Positions 45,480 to 53,764 of a DNA stretch of 64,000 nt are shown piece after piece. The notes under the pieces were generated by a model, which was not told the DNA's origin, did not search any database, and saw nothing but the letters and a program-made list of their open reading frames with translations. Every line of letters begins with the position of its first letter. The first letter of the stretch is position 1. The DNA lies in assembly GCF_900115925.1 (NCBI RefSeq), contig NZ_FOYF01000006.1, positions 62,001 through 126,000 of the forward strand, given 5' to 3'. The translations under genes and the position numbers were made by a program. Source of the DNA: Bacillus sp. cl95. GTDB taxonomy: Bacteria > Bacillota > Bacilli > Bacillales > Cytobacillaceae.

Positions 45480-46102
45480 CTTAACCACTTTTCAATTCTC
45501 ACTCTTCTTGATAAGAAAAATTGGAGAAATAAACCTGTCCCTATCAATCCAACACCTGCAACTATGTAATTAAACATGTTCGTTGCTGTATTAGGAAGGT
45601 GTGGGCCATTTACAGGAAGAACTCCCCCAAGAGTACCATCAACGTAGAACTTGAATTCGACTTCACTACCTAACCCTTGGAAATCGTTTTCTAGCTCCAG
45701 AGGAACTGTAACTTTAAAATTTAGCTTTTCGGAACTATTTTTCTCTAAATATCTGACTTCTAATTTATTGAAATCTTTCATTTTTCCATCGAACAACGTT
45801 TTTTCCTTATCTGTAATTGTTAATAATAGTTCATTATATAATTTTTCTGAACCATTTTTTAATTTTATGGAAGATAAATAGTTAAAATCCTGTTTTCCAC
45901 TGTTTGTAATCGTTAATGTCCTTTCAGCCCAATCACCTGGCTTAAAATTCGTTATCTCAAACAATACTTTTTCTGGTGAAGTCGATATATCTATTTCTTG
46001 AGTTTCAGCAGAGACCGTCAATATGGAGTTGGAAAACAGATTGTTTATCAATATACATCCAATCATGAGATATAAAGTAGGAAGTATCTTTCTTAATCTC
46101 AT
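45470..46102 (-). CDS. TasA-like protein with LPNTA cell-wall sorting signal
   Basis: A 210-residue surface protein: signal peptide to about residue 32 (cut VSA-E), a beta-sandwich-like domain of about 125 residues, then LPNTATN near 171, a hydrophobic helix and a basic tail. The domain follows the TasA/camelysin plan: EITNFKPGDWAERTLTITNSG parallels SVDKIKPGDTMLRSFKLKNDG of the TasA protein encoded three genes upstream, and both end in a strand ExxFxxDG/DxxWTFEG. It would be joined to peptidoglycan by a sortase and could anchor or cap TasA fibres (inference). RBS AAGGGGG. It follows sipW by 31 bp. Confidence 0.75.
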   Translation of the reverse strand: MRLRKILPTLYLMIGCILINNLFSNSILTVSAETQEIDISTSPEKVLFEITNFKPGDWAERTLTITNSGKQDFNYLSSIKLKNGSEKLYNELLLTITDKEKTLFDGKMKDFNKLEVRYLEKNSSEKLNFKVTVPLELENDFQGLGSEVEFKFYVDGTLGGVLPVNGPHLPNTATNMFNYIVAGVGLIGTGLFLQFFLSRRVRIEKWLRRS

Positions 46103-46133
46103 TATTAACCCCCTTTTTTATATTTATAGTCTT

Positions 46134-46697
46134 TTAAGCTGATTTTTCAACTTTATTATTGGTTGCTTTTTCAATCTGTGATATAGTTCTCCAAATGGAT
46201 ACTATCGAGTAACCAATTAACAATAATCCAGGAAGAATAAGTAATAACGCGCTGCCATTTTGGGACTTTGCATAGTCTGTTAGATAGCCTAAATAAGGAA
46301 TATTTATTCCCACATATTTTGCAACGACATTTTGAGATAAAACTAATTCCATATCCTCAGATTTATTGTTATCTCCTTTAGTTCGATACATTACCCCATT
46401 TGCATTTTTCACAACTTCAACAATTCTATGAGTGACCAAATTTTTTTCATCAACTTTAAATGTAATAATGTCATCTTTTTCATATTTTGTATTTTCATCA
46501 ACAGGTTTTACTACAATAATTGATCCCGTTTTGATTCCAGGTTCCATTGAACCAGATAGAACAGTCTTGAATTGATATCCAAATGCTTGTGGCTCCCCTC
46601 CAGCTAGCTTCGACGAAACCACTATATATACCATTAAAATTAGGAGTAATATCAATGATAAAGTAATTAAGTTGCTAAAAACTTTTTTCACTTTCAT
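46134..46697 (-). CDS. sipW: SipW-type signal peptidase I
   Basis: A 187-residue membrane peptidase of the ER/archaeal type: N-terminal helix 10-29, catalytic Ser in VLSGSMEPGI (S50), His instead of Lys in LVTHRIVEV (H90), and Asp in RTKGDNN, then a second helix near 150-172. SipW of Bacillus subtilis removes the signal peptides of TasA and TapA and is encoded between their genes; here it directly follows tapA. RBS AGAAGGTG. Confidence 0.95.
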   Translation of the reverse strand: MKVKKVFSNLITLSLILLLILMVYIVVSSKLAGGEPQAFGYQFKTVLSGSMEPGIKTGSIIVVKPVDENTKYEKDDIITFKVDEKNLVTHRIVEVVKNANGVMYRTKGDNNKSEDMELVLSQNVVAKYVGINIPYLGYLTDYAKSQNGSALLLILPGLLLIGYSIVSIWRTISQIEKATNNKVEKSA

Positions 46698-46721
46698 TTT
46701 TTCACCTTCTCTTTAAAAATA

Positions 46722-47525
46722 CTATGGAGAAATTGTATCGTTAGATGGCACGATCTCTGTTCCAGTCTCTTCATTATTCTCATTTGGCTGATCTGTTAGT
46801 TGAGTATTTGATGTATCAGTTTGTTCATTCACTGCATCCGTATTTACTTTTTCTTCTTCAGGTTGAACAGTTTTATCCTGAGTATTCTCTCCTTCTGGTG
46901 GAGTTGAATCTTCGACTTTTTCTTTTTCAACGTCTGCACTTGAATCTATTGCCTTATTATCACAAGTCAAGGTAATCGTTTCACTCCATAAGTCTTGCCT
47001 ATCACTCTTGTTACCGTGGCCAGGTCTTTGAAATGCCCTAAATTTGTAATTACCAGGATTGGCAGCAATAAATTTTAGAACTTCGGAATGATTTGAAATA
47101 AGTGGATTAATCACCCCAGAACTCACTTTCTGACCTTTCATAGGATTTTGATTGGCACTGAAATATACTTCGTATTCAGAAGGTCCATTCATGTCAGCGC
47201 CATTATTTTTTATCAGTGCTCCGATTTCTAATGGCTTACAACTAATGCTATCAACAGAAGTCATATTAATTGTTCTGTCCTGATCTTGAAATGCTAAAGA
47301 GCTCTTATCCCATTTATCTGGAGGAGTTTCCCACGTTCCTACTTCAAAAGTACCCACAACCTTGGAAGTATCGTTATAAAAAGCACCAGTATTAAAAGTT
47401 AAGTATGAAAATAAAAATATACCTATGTAACATAACGTAAATAGTTTAATTGATATTATTAAACCCAAGCTCTTATTCTGGTATTTTCTTGCTCTCAAGC
47501 ATCTGATTGTTAACACCCCCGGCAA
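46722..47525 (-). CDS. tapA: TapA, TasA-fibre anchoring/assembly protein
   Basis: A 267-residue protein matching TapA (YqxM): a SipW-type signal segment (LCYIGIFLFSYLTFNTGAFYND), the GTWETPPDKWDKSSLAF block that parallels KRWDQSDL of Bacillus subtilis TapA, the two conserved Cys (SCKPLEIGALIKNNG and LTCDNK), and a long acidic, disordered E/T/Q/N-rich C-terminus from about residue 195. TapA nucleates and anchors TasA fibres. The TTG at 47525 has no clear ribosome binding site; GTG or TTG codons a little downstream are alternatives. It follows tasA after a hairpin-rich gap. Confidence 0.9.
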   Translation of the reverse strand: MPGVLTIRCLRARKYQNKSLGLIISIKLFTLCYIGIFLFSYLTFNTGAFYNDTSKVVGTFEVGTWETPPDKWDKSSLAFQDQDRTINMTSVDSISCKPLEIGALIKNNGADMNGPSEYEVYFSANQNPMKGQKVSSGVINPLISNHSEVLKFIAANPGNYKFRAFQRPGHGNKSDRQDLWSETITLTCDNKAIDSSADVEKEKVEDSTPPEGENTQDKTVQPEEEKVNTDAVNEQTDTSNTQLTDQPNENNEETGTEIVPSNDTISP

Positions 47526-47556
47526 AGTACTTATGATTAAACAAACTTAATTGAAA

Positions 47557-47614
47557 TTAATTTTCTACAAATCAAATTGGTAAACTAAACTCAATTTGAT
47601 TTGTAGAAAATTAA
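47557..47614 (-). promoter_or_regulatory. Large perfect hairpin between tasA and tapA
   Basis: A 23-bp perfect inverted repeat (47557-47579 with 47592-47614) around a 12-base loop. No long T run follows, so it may be an RNA stabiliser or partial attenuator that keeps TapA below TasA. Confidence 0.75.
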
Positions 47615-47615
47615 C

Positions 47616-47645
47616 CAAAGGAAAGGTGGAACTCCACCCTTCCTC
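47616..47645 (-). terminator. Hairpin just after tasA
   Basis: GGAAGGGTGGA pairs with TCCACCTTTCC (one mismatch) with only a short T stretch after it. It is the first of two hairpins in tandem in this gap and probably a leaky terminator. Confidence 0.6.
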
Positions 47646-47653
47646 GTAAAAAA

Positions 47654-48247
47654 TTATCTTGCTACACCTGCACCTTGTTTACCTTCGAATGTCCATTTGA
47701 GATCTAAAGTATCTCCTTGGAACATGTTTTGATCTTGGTTATTGTCAACAAATTCATATTGTACCCACAGAGTATCGTCTGTTCCAGCTGCAAGCTTTCC
47801 GCCTCTTTCAGCTAACCAACCGCCAAAGATGCTATTTTGTATTACATCAGGTGACAATGTCTTTAATTGGTCAAGAGTAGTAGAATAAATTGGAAGATTC
47901 AATTTATCCGCATTTGAAAGGAAGTTTACACGGATATGCTTTCCGAAATCATCTGTATTATTATTATTCGCGTCAGTAACTGTGTAGCTTGTTGCAAGTA
48001 AGATTTTTGCAATATCTAGATTTCCATCATTCTTTAATTTGAAAGAACGTAACATTGTGTCACCTGGTTTAATCTTATCAACACTAATGATTGTAGTTGG
48101 ATTAGCATTAAGGTCTAATGTTCCAGCTTGGAATTTCCCAGTTGTTTCTGCTTTATCGTTGAAGTATGCATATGTACCCCCACCGATTAATGACAAGCCT
48201 AGAGCCGCTGAAGCTACGCCCAGACCTAATTTCTTTTTAAGACTCAT
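47654..48247 (-). CDS. tasA: TasA/CalY-family biofilm fibre protein
   Basis: A 197-residue secreted protein of the TasA/camelysin family: SipW-type signal peptide LGLSLIGGGTYAYFNDKAET, then the fibre domain with TLDLNANPTTIISVDKIKPGD, FKLKNDGNLDIAKIL and the final DTLDLKWTFEGKQ. TasA subunits polymerise by donor-strand exchange into matrix fibres. At 197 residues it is nearer CalY of the Bacillus cereus group than TasA of B. subtilis (261). It is the first gene of the operon, with ATG after AGGAGG, and faces divergent sinR across likely SinR operators. Confidence 0.93.
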   Translation of the reverse strand: MSLKKKLGLGVASAALGLSLIGGGTYAYFNDKAETTGKFQAGTLDLNANPTTIISVDKIKPGDTMLRSFKLKNDGNLDIAKILLATSYTVTDANNNNTDDFGKHIRVNFLSNADKLNLPIYSTTLDQLKTLSPDVIQNSIFGGWLAERGGKLAAGTDDTLWVQYEFVDNNQDQNMFQGDTLDLKWTFEGKQGAGVAR

Positions 48248-48302
48248 TTGAAATCCTCCTCTTAACCCATTAATTTTTATGAGAACTCTTTATAGAGATT
48301 AA

Positions 48303-48331
48303 AACGAACGTTTTCGTTCTCTTTAAAGAAC
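48303..48331 (-). promoter_or_regulatory. SinR-type operators upstream of tasA
   Basis: GTTCTCTTTAAAGAAC (48316-48331) is two inverted copies of the SinR heptamer GTTCTYT, and AACGAACGTTTTCGTT (48303-48318) is an overlapping palindrome. Further GAAC-type sites lie at 48282, 48391-48405 (TTCGTTAAAACGAA) and 48462 (AAAGAAC). They suit SinR repression of tasA, whose gene is divergent. Confidence 0.7.
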
Positions 48332-48523
48332 TCATACTCCGAGTATAAGACAAAAGTCCCGAGATATAAAACCTCAAAAAAGTCCGAATTTTCGTTAAAA
48401 CGAACATTTTTCAATTTAAATCTGTATTTTACTCTCAAATCCTCACTAATTCGCATTTTATAAAGAACGTATTTTTCTTTATAATGAACGATATGTATGC
48501 TTTTTCAAAGTAGGAGGAGGGGT

Positions 48524-48859
48524 ATGATAGGTTCACGAATAAAAAAGCTGAGAAAAAGAAAAGGTTACTCGATAACCGAGCTTGCTAGACTTTCAGATGT
48601 TTCAAAATCTTATCTAAGTCAAATAGAAAGAGATCTCCAAACCAATCCTTCATTGCAATTCTTAATGAAGGTATCAGGTACTTTGGAGTGTAAAATTGAC
48701 TATCTTCTTGGAATAAGCGATAAAGGTAAAGTTGGTAACCATGTACTAGACGAAGAGTGGACAAACATGTTGCTGATGGCGATTAAAGAAGGAATGAGTA
48801 AAGAAGACTTTGAGGAATATCGAAGGTATAACAAGTTCAAAAAGCAGGAAATAAGGTGA
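48524..48859 (+). CDS. sinR: SinR, master regulator of biofilm formation
   Basis: A 111-residue protein, exactly the length of SinR of Bacillus subtilis. The N-terminal helix-turn-helix MIGSRIKKLRKRKGYSITEL and SKSYLSQIERDLQTNPSLQFL closely follow the SinR sequence, and the C-terminal pairing domain has LDEEWTNMLLMAIKEGMSKEDFEEYR. The ATG at 48524 lies after AGGAGGAGGG; longer readings are not supported. It should repress the divergent tasA operon. No sinI gene is next to it on either side. Confidence 0.95.
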   Translation: MIGSRIKKLRKRKGYSITELARLSDVSKSYLSQIERDLQTNPSLQFLMKVSGTLECKIDYLLGISDKGKVGNHVLDEEWTNMLLMAIKEGMSKEDFEEYRRYNKFKKQEIR

Positions 48860-48898
48860 AAAGAAAGAGGATAATCATCAGATTATCCTCTTTCTTTT
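48859..48898. terminator. Bidirectional terminator between sinR and the LacI-family gene
   Basis: An 18-bp perfect inverted repeat (48859-48876 with 48881-48898) with T-rich sides on both strands. Confidence 0.9.
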
Positions 48899-49929
48899 GA
48901 AGCCGCTTCCATTATTCTTGAACACGATTTCCTTTCGATAAACTTCGTCGGAATGATGATATGTTTTGCGAGTTTGGCAGGACTCTTTATTTTTTCAATT
49001 AAACAATTCGTTGCTTCGTAGCCAAGATCGTAAATATTGATATCTACAGAAGATAGTGGCGGTTTGGAGTGTTCAGAAAGCATCAAGTTGTTAAAGCTGA
49101 CCATTGAAACATCTTCAGGAACCTTATATCCTAGTTCTTCCAAATGACTGACTAATTCATAGGCAATCAGATCATCCTTTGTGACAAGTGCTGTAGGCGG
49201 TGTATCAAGGGCCATAAGTGTTTTGATGGCTTGTTGAGCTTCTGTCTTAACAATATGATCGAGAACGACGTAATCTTCGTTAAAAGTAATACCCGCCTCT
49301 TTTAATGCAGCTTTGTAACCACTTAATCGATCAACATTCACGACAAAATCCTGATTTCCTCCAATAAAGGCAATTTTACGATGGCCAAGTTCGATCAAAT
49401 AGTTTGTCACGGACTTTGACGTTGCGACATTATCGTTATCAACAAATGTGATTTCGCTAATATATGAACAAGGTCTTCCGACAACTGTGAAAGGAAAATC
49501 CGCATCAAGCAAATATTTGATTGTTTTATCATTAGCACGGGAGTATAAAAGGACAATCCCATCCACTCTTCTTCCTTGCACCATAGAAACTACTTCATCA
49601 TGGATTTCACATTCTGTTGCACCAGTAGATAAGTAGATTCCAAATTTGCTCGCATGCGCAATTGTACAGATTCCACGTAACACTTCAGGGAAAAACGGGT
49701 TTCGAAATGAATGGTACGCAGAGTTCGGCATGATGACACCGATTGTTTGTGTACTATTTTGAGCAAGGCTTTGTGCTTGAAAATTGGGGTAATAGGCAAG
49801 CTTTTCCATTACTTCGCGGACACGTTTCTTTGTTTCTTCACTTATTTTTGGGCTGTCCGCAATGACCCGTGAAACCGTGGATGGTGCAACGTTCGCTTCT
49901 TTCGCGACATCTCTAATCGTAACAGCCAT
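48883..49929 (-). CDS. LacI-family sugar-responsive repressor
   Basis: A 348-residue repressor. The helix-turn-helix and hinge are MAVTIRDVAKEANVAPSTVSRV and QAQSLAQNSTQTIGVIMP; the periplasmic-binding-like effector domain follows (VDGIVLLYSR, HRKIAFIGGNQDF, SVDINIYDLGYEAT). The ATG at 49929 is preceded by AGAGGAGG. It is next to a sugar ABC transporter on the same strand, and operator-like sites upstream of the binding-protein gene make that operon its likely target. The sugar may be a maltose- or alpha-glucoside-type oligosaccharide, by analogy only. Confidence 0.9.
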   Translation of the reverse strand: MAVTIRDVAKEANVAPSTVSRVIADSPKISEETKKRVREVMEKLAYYPNFQAQSLAQNSTQTIGVIMPNSAYHSFRNPFFPEVLRGICTIAHASKFGIYLSTGATECEIHDEVVSMVQGRRVDGIVLLYSRANDKTIKYLLDADFPFTVVGRPCSYISEITFVDNDNVATSKSVTNYLIELGHRKIAFIGGNQDFVVNVDRLSGYKAALKEAGITFNEDYVVLDHIVKTEAQQAIKTLMALDTPPTALVTKDDLIAYELVSHLEELGYKVPEDVSMVSFNNLMLSEHSKPPLSSVDINIYDLGYEATNCLIEKIKSPAKLAKHIIIPTKFIERKSCSRIMEAASKERG

Positions 49930-49943
49930 TGGTTCCTCCTCTT

Positions 49944-50128
49944 TAGAAAAGCGCAATCGCCCTGATTATGGCGATGAGCTAGACCGTTATCTACATTAAA
50001 TTTGAATTTCATTGTTCTTAGAAAAGCGCCAGCGCTAGCGCTAGACAGTTATTTCCCTTTGATTGGTATTTATCTTAGAAAAGCGGAAGCGCCATAATCT
50101 GGGCTTCCGCTAAGCTTCTGTTTTTATA
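49944..50128. repeat. Three degenerate copies of a TTAGAAAAGCG-type Bacillaceae repeat
   Basis: Copies begin at about 49944, 50015 and 50081 with TTAGAAAAGCGCAATCGCC, TTAGAAAAGCGCCAGCGC and TTAGAAAAGCGGAAGCGCC. I know this element from memory as common in Bacillaceae intergenic regions. In the third copy AGCGGAAGC pairs with GCTTCCGCT and TTTCT follows on the - strand, so it may also terminate the ABC transporter operon. Confidence 0.7.
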
Positions 50129-50134
50129 GTTCGT

Positions 50135-50950
50135 TTACTTAACAGCGCCCTCAGAAATCCCTTTAATGATTTCACGTTGAGCAATGAAGTATCCGATAAT
50201 GACAGGAATGATTGCGATTGTTAATCCAGCAAGAGCTAAATGCCACTGCTTCGTATATTCTCCAAAGAAGAAGAACATTCTTAACGGAATGGTTTGCATA
50301 CCCTCTTGATTGATAACAAGAGATGGAAGTAAGTAGTCATTCCAAATCCAGATTGTGTTAAGGATTGCAACGGTTACTGTAATAGGCTTTAACACTGGAA
50401 AAATTACATACCAGAACACCTGGAACTTGTTACATCCGTCGATTGTAGCTGCTTCATCCAGAGACTTCGGAATACCACTTAATGTTCCGTGGTAGAGGAA
50501 GATCGATAAGCTGCTTCCGAAACCTAGGTACATGAAGATGATTCCGAAACGGTTCAATAGTTCCATTTTTCCGAAGATCGTCACAAGAGGAATCATAACT
50601 GATTGGAATGGAATTAACATGGCTGCTACGAACAAGAAGAACAATACTGTACTGATCTTACTTTTTGTACGTGACAGAGCGTATGCCGCCATGGATGAGA
50701 AAACAATGATAATGGCAACGCTGATTACTGTAATGAGCAATGAGTTAAAGAAGGTTTTGATAAAATCGAGCTCAATAAACGCTTCTTTATAATTATCCAA
50801 AGTGAATACAGCAGGAAGGCTTAATACATCGGTAAACATTTCTTTTTTCGTTTTAAAAGAGTTGACGATCATTAAATAGAAAGGTGAAAGCCATAATAGG
50901 GCCAGTACAATACCGAGTATTTCTAAAGGAAGTCTATATTTTTTCCCCAT
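50135..50950 (-). CDS. Carbohydrate ABC transporter permease (MalG/LacG type)
   Basis: A 271-residue permease with six helices and the EAA loop SLDEAATIDGCNKFQVFWYVIFPVLKP (E-A-A-x-x-D-G, near residues 165-190). MalG-type N-terminus with one helix ahead of the core. The start ATG overlaps the stop codon of the upstream permease (TAATG), so the two are translationally coupled and form the heterodimeric channel. The ATPase is not encoded here; a shared MsmK/MsmX-type ATPase elsewhere would be expected for this class in Bacillus. Confidence 0.93.
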   Translation of the reverse strand: MGKKYRLPLEILGIVLALLWLSPFYLMIVNSFKTKKEMFTDVLSLPAVFTLDNYKEAFIELDFIKTFFNSLLITVISVAIIIVFSSMAAYALSRTKSKISTVLFFLFVAAMLIPFQSVMIPLVTIFGKMELLNRFGIIFMYLGFGSSLSIFLYHGTLSGIPKSLDEAATIDGCNKFQVFWYVIFPVLKPITVTVAILNTIWIWNDYLLPSLVINQEGMQTIPLRMFFFFGEYTKQWHLALAGLTIAIIPVIIGYFIAQREIIKGISEGAVK

Positions 50951-51810
50951 TACATTTCAACCTCCTTTTTCTTGTTGATATAAACTTGTGTCAATGAGAT
51001 TGCTGCAACGATGATGAAGAATATAACTGCTTTTGATTGTGCGTATGCCATTTGGTTTTCACCGAAGGCTGTTTTGAAAATTTCCATCGCGACCATTTGT
51101 GTTGAATTGTATGGTCCACCGCCAGTTAATGACAAGTTTTGATCGTAAAGTTTGAATGACCCGGAAAGAGTTAAGAACATACTTACCGTAAAGGCAGGTG
51201 CCACAAGCGGGAATACGATATAACGAAGGCGCTGTAACGGGCTTGCACCGTCGATTTCAGCTGCTTCAAGCAATTCTGCAGGTAAGCTCTCCAAGTAAGC
51301 AATGTAGATGATCATGATGTAACCGGCCATTTGCCAGCTCATTAAGATAACCATTCCCCAGAAGCCTGTCTCAGTCGTAGACAGCCAACCTTGTAATGCT
51401 TCAATACCTAGTAATTCGCCAATGCTAGCGAAGATTTTCAAAAAGATGAACTGCCAGATGAATCCAAGAATAAGACCACCAATTAAGTTAGGCATGAAGA
51501 AAATTGTTCTTAAAAACTTGCTTGATTTGATTTTTGAAGTAACAATCAGTGCCAATGAAAGACCAAAGAAATTGATAAGAATGATGGATACAATTGAGAA
51601 TTTAACTGTAAACCATAATGCATCTCTAAATTCCTTATCTTTTAATAGATCCATGTAGTTTTGGAAGCCTACAAATGCAGTTGCTTCAATTCCGTTCCAA
51701 TCAGTAAATGAGTAATAAACACCCATTCCTAGTGGCAAGATTACTACCATCGTTAATGCAAACAATACAGGTGCCAGAAATAGCCAATACGATAAATCGC
51801 GTGATCGCAT
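50950..51810 (-). CDS. Sugar ABC transporter permease (MalF/LacF type)
   Basis: A 286-residue permease: first helix near residues 10-30 (LFLAPVLFALTMVVILPLG), core helices and the EAA loop LLEAAEIDGASPLQRLRYIVFPLVAP. The segment TGGGPYNSTQMVAMEIF is typical of LacF/UgpA-type sugar permeases. ATG at 51810 follows AGGAGGG. It is separated from the binding-protein gene by 213 bp with a strong hairpin. Confidence 0.93.
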   Translation of the reverse strand: MRSRDLSYWLFLAPVLFALTMVVILPLGMGVYYSFTDWNGIEATAFVGFQNYMDLLKDKEFRDALWFTVKFSIVSIILINFFGLSLALIVTSKIKSSKFLRTIFFMPNLIGGLILGFIWQFIFLKIFASIGELLGIEALQGWLSTTETGFWGMVILMSWQMAGYIMIIYIAYLESLPAELLEAAEIDGASPLQRLRYIVFPLVAPAFTVSMFLTLSGSFKLYDQNLSLTGGGPYNSTQMVAMEIFKTAFGENQMAYAQSKAVIFFIIVAAISLTQVYINKKKEVEM

Positions 51811-51960
51811 GGTGAATCCCTCCTAAAAACTAAAAGTATGTGTGGTTCTATGGTGCCTTACAAACGTTAACGAGCACTAGTCCTCCTCCTCGGTTAGAAG
51901 AGGAGTCAAACTGCCCGCAAGGCTTGTTTAACTGACCTAATATGCAGAGTCATTTTAGCA

Positions 51961-51991
51961 AAACAAAGTAGCATAGAATGCTACTTTGTTT
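51961..51991 (-). terminator. Intercistronic hairpin after the sugar-binding protein gene
   Basis: A 13-bp perfect inverted repeat AAACAAAGTAGCA/TGCTACTTTGTTT with a T-rich but broken 3' side. It is probably a partial terminator or 3' stabiliser that allows more binding protein than permease. Confidence 0.75.
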
Positions 51992-52023
51992 CTGCTCATA
52001 TGAAATTCTAAAGGGACAGTTCC

Positions 52024-53328
52024 TTATTTACGTGCATCTTCCCAAGCTTTTTGAGAATCAGCAACTAACTCTTCCCAAGTCATTTCTTTGCTTAGGTATT
52101 TCTGCATGTTAACGCCAAGCTTATCCATACCCCATGCGCTTGGGTAGCCCATGAAAGTCCAGCCGATTGTCTTGCCGTCTTGTGCAGCTTGGTAGATTGC
52201 TTTAGAAAGTGGATCAGAGATTTTAGAAGTGTCATATCCTTCGTAAGCAGGAATGAACTTGAAATCTTCAACAACTTTTTTCTTACCTTCTTCAGAAGTG
52301 TATAACCAGTCTAAGAATTTCTTAGCTTCTTTAACTGTAGCTTCGTCTTTCTTGCTGTTTACAGCCCAGTACATTGGTACGCCTACAGGAATTGCATCTT
52401 CTTTATAAGTTGGAACTGGAATTGGAAGAAGACCTACGCCGTTGTCAGCCAACTCTTGGTCGATACCAGCGATAGAACCGTATACCCAGTTACCTTGTTC
52501 GATGATCGCAACTTTACCAGTTGAGAATAATTCTTCAACTTGTTGAGAGTAGTCAAGGCTTACTACTGGTTGTGCAGAGTACTTGTTTTGAAGATCTAAG
52601 AAGTTCTTCATTTGCTCGCCGTATTTGAACTCAACTTTCTTAGCTTCGAAAGCTTTTAGAACGTTGTTATCGAATTCAGGCGCGATGAAAGCGTTTGATA
52701 AGTGTAATCCAGTTACCCAAGTTTCTTTAGCAGGTAAAGCGAATACAGCTTTTAGACCTAGGTCGCCCTTCTTCTCATCTAAAGTTTTAACTGCTGCTTC
52801 TAAGCTTGCCATATCTTTGATATCTTCAGCTTTGATGCCAGCTTTTTCAAAAATTGCTTTGTTATAAACTAAGCCGTAACCTTCTTGGTTGTACGGTAAT
52901 CCTAGAACTTTGCTGTCCTTAGTAACGCCGTCTAAAGTGCCATCTAGAGCTGCTTTAGCTGCTTCTGTATCAGTTAAGTCAGTTAGGTTCTTTTCCCAGT
53001 CAGCAACGTCTTGTGGTCCACCAACGTTGAAGATTGCAGGCTCTTGACCTGAAGCGAATTTAGATTTAAGAGCAACTCCGTAATCTTCTCCGCCACCAAC
53101 AGTTGTGATGTTGATTTTAACACCTTTGTTATTCTTTTCGTATTCCTTAGCAACAGTTTCGAATTGATCCTTGAATTCCACTTTGAATTGGAAAATATCA
53201 AGCGTTACTTCTTTGTCTTTACCACCTTCAGCATTACCGCCTTCTTTCTTAGAAGAACAGCCAGCAAGAACGATGCTAAAAATGAACATGATTGAGATGA
53301 TGCTTAATAACGTCTTTTTGCCTCTCAT
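52024..53328 (-). CDS. Extracellular sugar-binding lipoprotein of an ABC transporter
   Basis: A 434-residue family-1 solute-binding protein: lipobox in IFSIVLAGCSSKKEG (Cys near residue 21), then typical blocks such as VTLDIFQFKVEFKDQFETVAKEYEK, LPYNQEGYGLVYNKAIFEKAGI and FSTGKVAIIEQGNWVYGSIAG. The ATG at 53328 follows GGAGGG; the longer reading from 53379 is not supported. It delivers sugar to the two permeases downstream. Its upstream region has two cre-type sites. Confidence 0.93.
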   Translation of the reverse strand: MRGKKTLLSIISIMFIFSIVLAGCSSKKEGGNAEGGKDKEVTLDIFQFKVEFKDQFETVAKEYEKNNKGVKINITTVGGGEDYGVALKSKFASGQEPAIFNVGGPQDVADWEKNLTDLTDTEAAKAALDGTLDGVTKDSKVLGLPYNQEGYGLVYNKAIFEKAGIKAEDIKDMASLEAAVKTLDEKKGDLGLKAVFALPAKETWVTGLHLSNAFIAPEFDNNVLKAFEAKKVEFKYGEQMKNFLDLQNKYSAQPVVSLDYSQQVEELFSTGKVAIIEQGNWVYGSIAGIDQELADNGVGLLPIPVPTYKEDAIPVGVPMYWAVNSKKDEATVKEAKKFLDWLYTSEEGKKKVVEDFKFIPAYEGYDTSKISDPLSKAIYQAAQDGKTIGWTFMGYPSAWGMDKLGVNMQKYLSKEMTWEELVADSQKAWEDARK

Positions 53329-53363
53329 TGAATTCACCCTCCGTTTTTTTATTTGGCTTGATA

Positions 53364-53378
53364 AGGAAAGCGGTTGCA
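53364..53378 (-). promoter_or_regulatory. cre-like/LacI-type operator, proximal
   Basis: Read on the + strand AGGAAAGCGGTTGCA fits WTGNAANCGNWNNCW with one mismatch. The adjacent TTGCATACAATTGCAA is itself a palindrome. It lies in the leader of the sugar-binding protein gene. Confidence 0.55.
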
Positions 53379-53475
53379 TACAATTGCAAAAAATTGCGAG
53401 AAACCCTCACAAAAAGTATGCTCCCAAACTTTAACTATGTATATACTACCCTTATCATTTGAAAAAAACCAACCA

Positions 53476-53490
53476 ATGAAATCGGTTGCA
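53476..53490 (-). promoter_or_regulatory. cre site (CcpA) or LacI-family operator, distal
   Basis: ATGAAATCGGTTGCA fits the cre consensus at all 15 positions. It shares CGGTTGCAT with the proximal site 112 bp away, so the two may also be a looped operator pair for the local LacI-type repressor. Confidence 0.7.
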
Positions 53491-53686
53491 TTAATCTGCA
53501 AAACCAATGTACCATACTTCCGAAAAATGTACAATATTAAATTATCAAACTATTAGAAGGTTTTTCTTTAGATCTCCTTCGGCACTTGGACCAACGTATT
53601 GGAAATGCTTGTTTCTACTAGATATATATATACTTCCATGGCTATTTTTCCCTAAAAAAACAGCGAATAAATATCTGTCAAAATTG

Positions 53687-53713
53687 TGAAACCTTTTCCT
53701 TTTTGATAACGTA
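53687..53713 (+). promoter_or_regulatory. ECF-sigma (SigW/SigM-type) promoter of the TerD gene
   Basis: TGAAAC, 17 bases, CGTA. This is the SigW-type consensus (TGAAAC-N16/17-CGTA) and lies 52 bp before the start codon. TerD homologues (yceCDE) of Bacillus subtilis are likewise under cell-envelope ECF sigma factors. Confidence 0.75.
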
Positions 53714-53764
53714 AAGAGTAGAAGTGTTTCTATAGTACGTTATCTTTTAATAGGAGTGATTGAT

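Noticed and set aside
49944-50128. Possible CRISPR-like array because of three spaced repeats
   Set aside because: Copies are degenerate, the spacing varies, the repeat is a known type of Bacillaceae intergenic element, and no cas genes are present.
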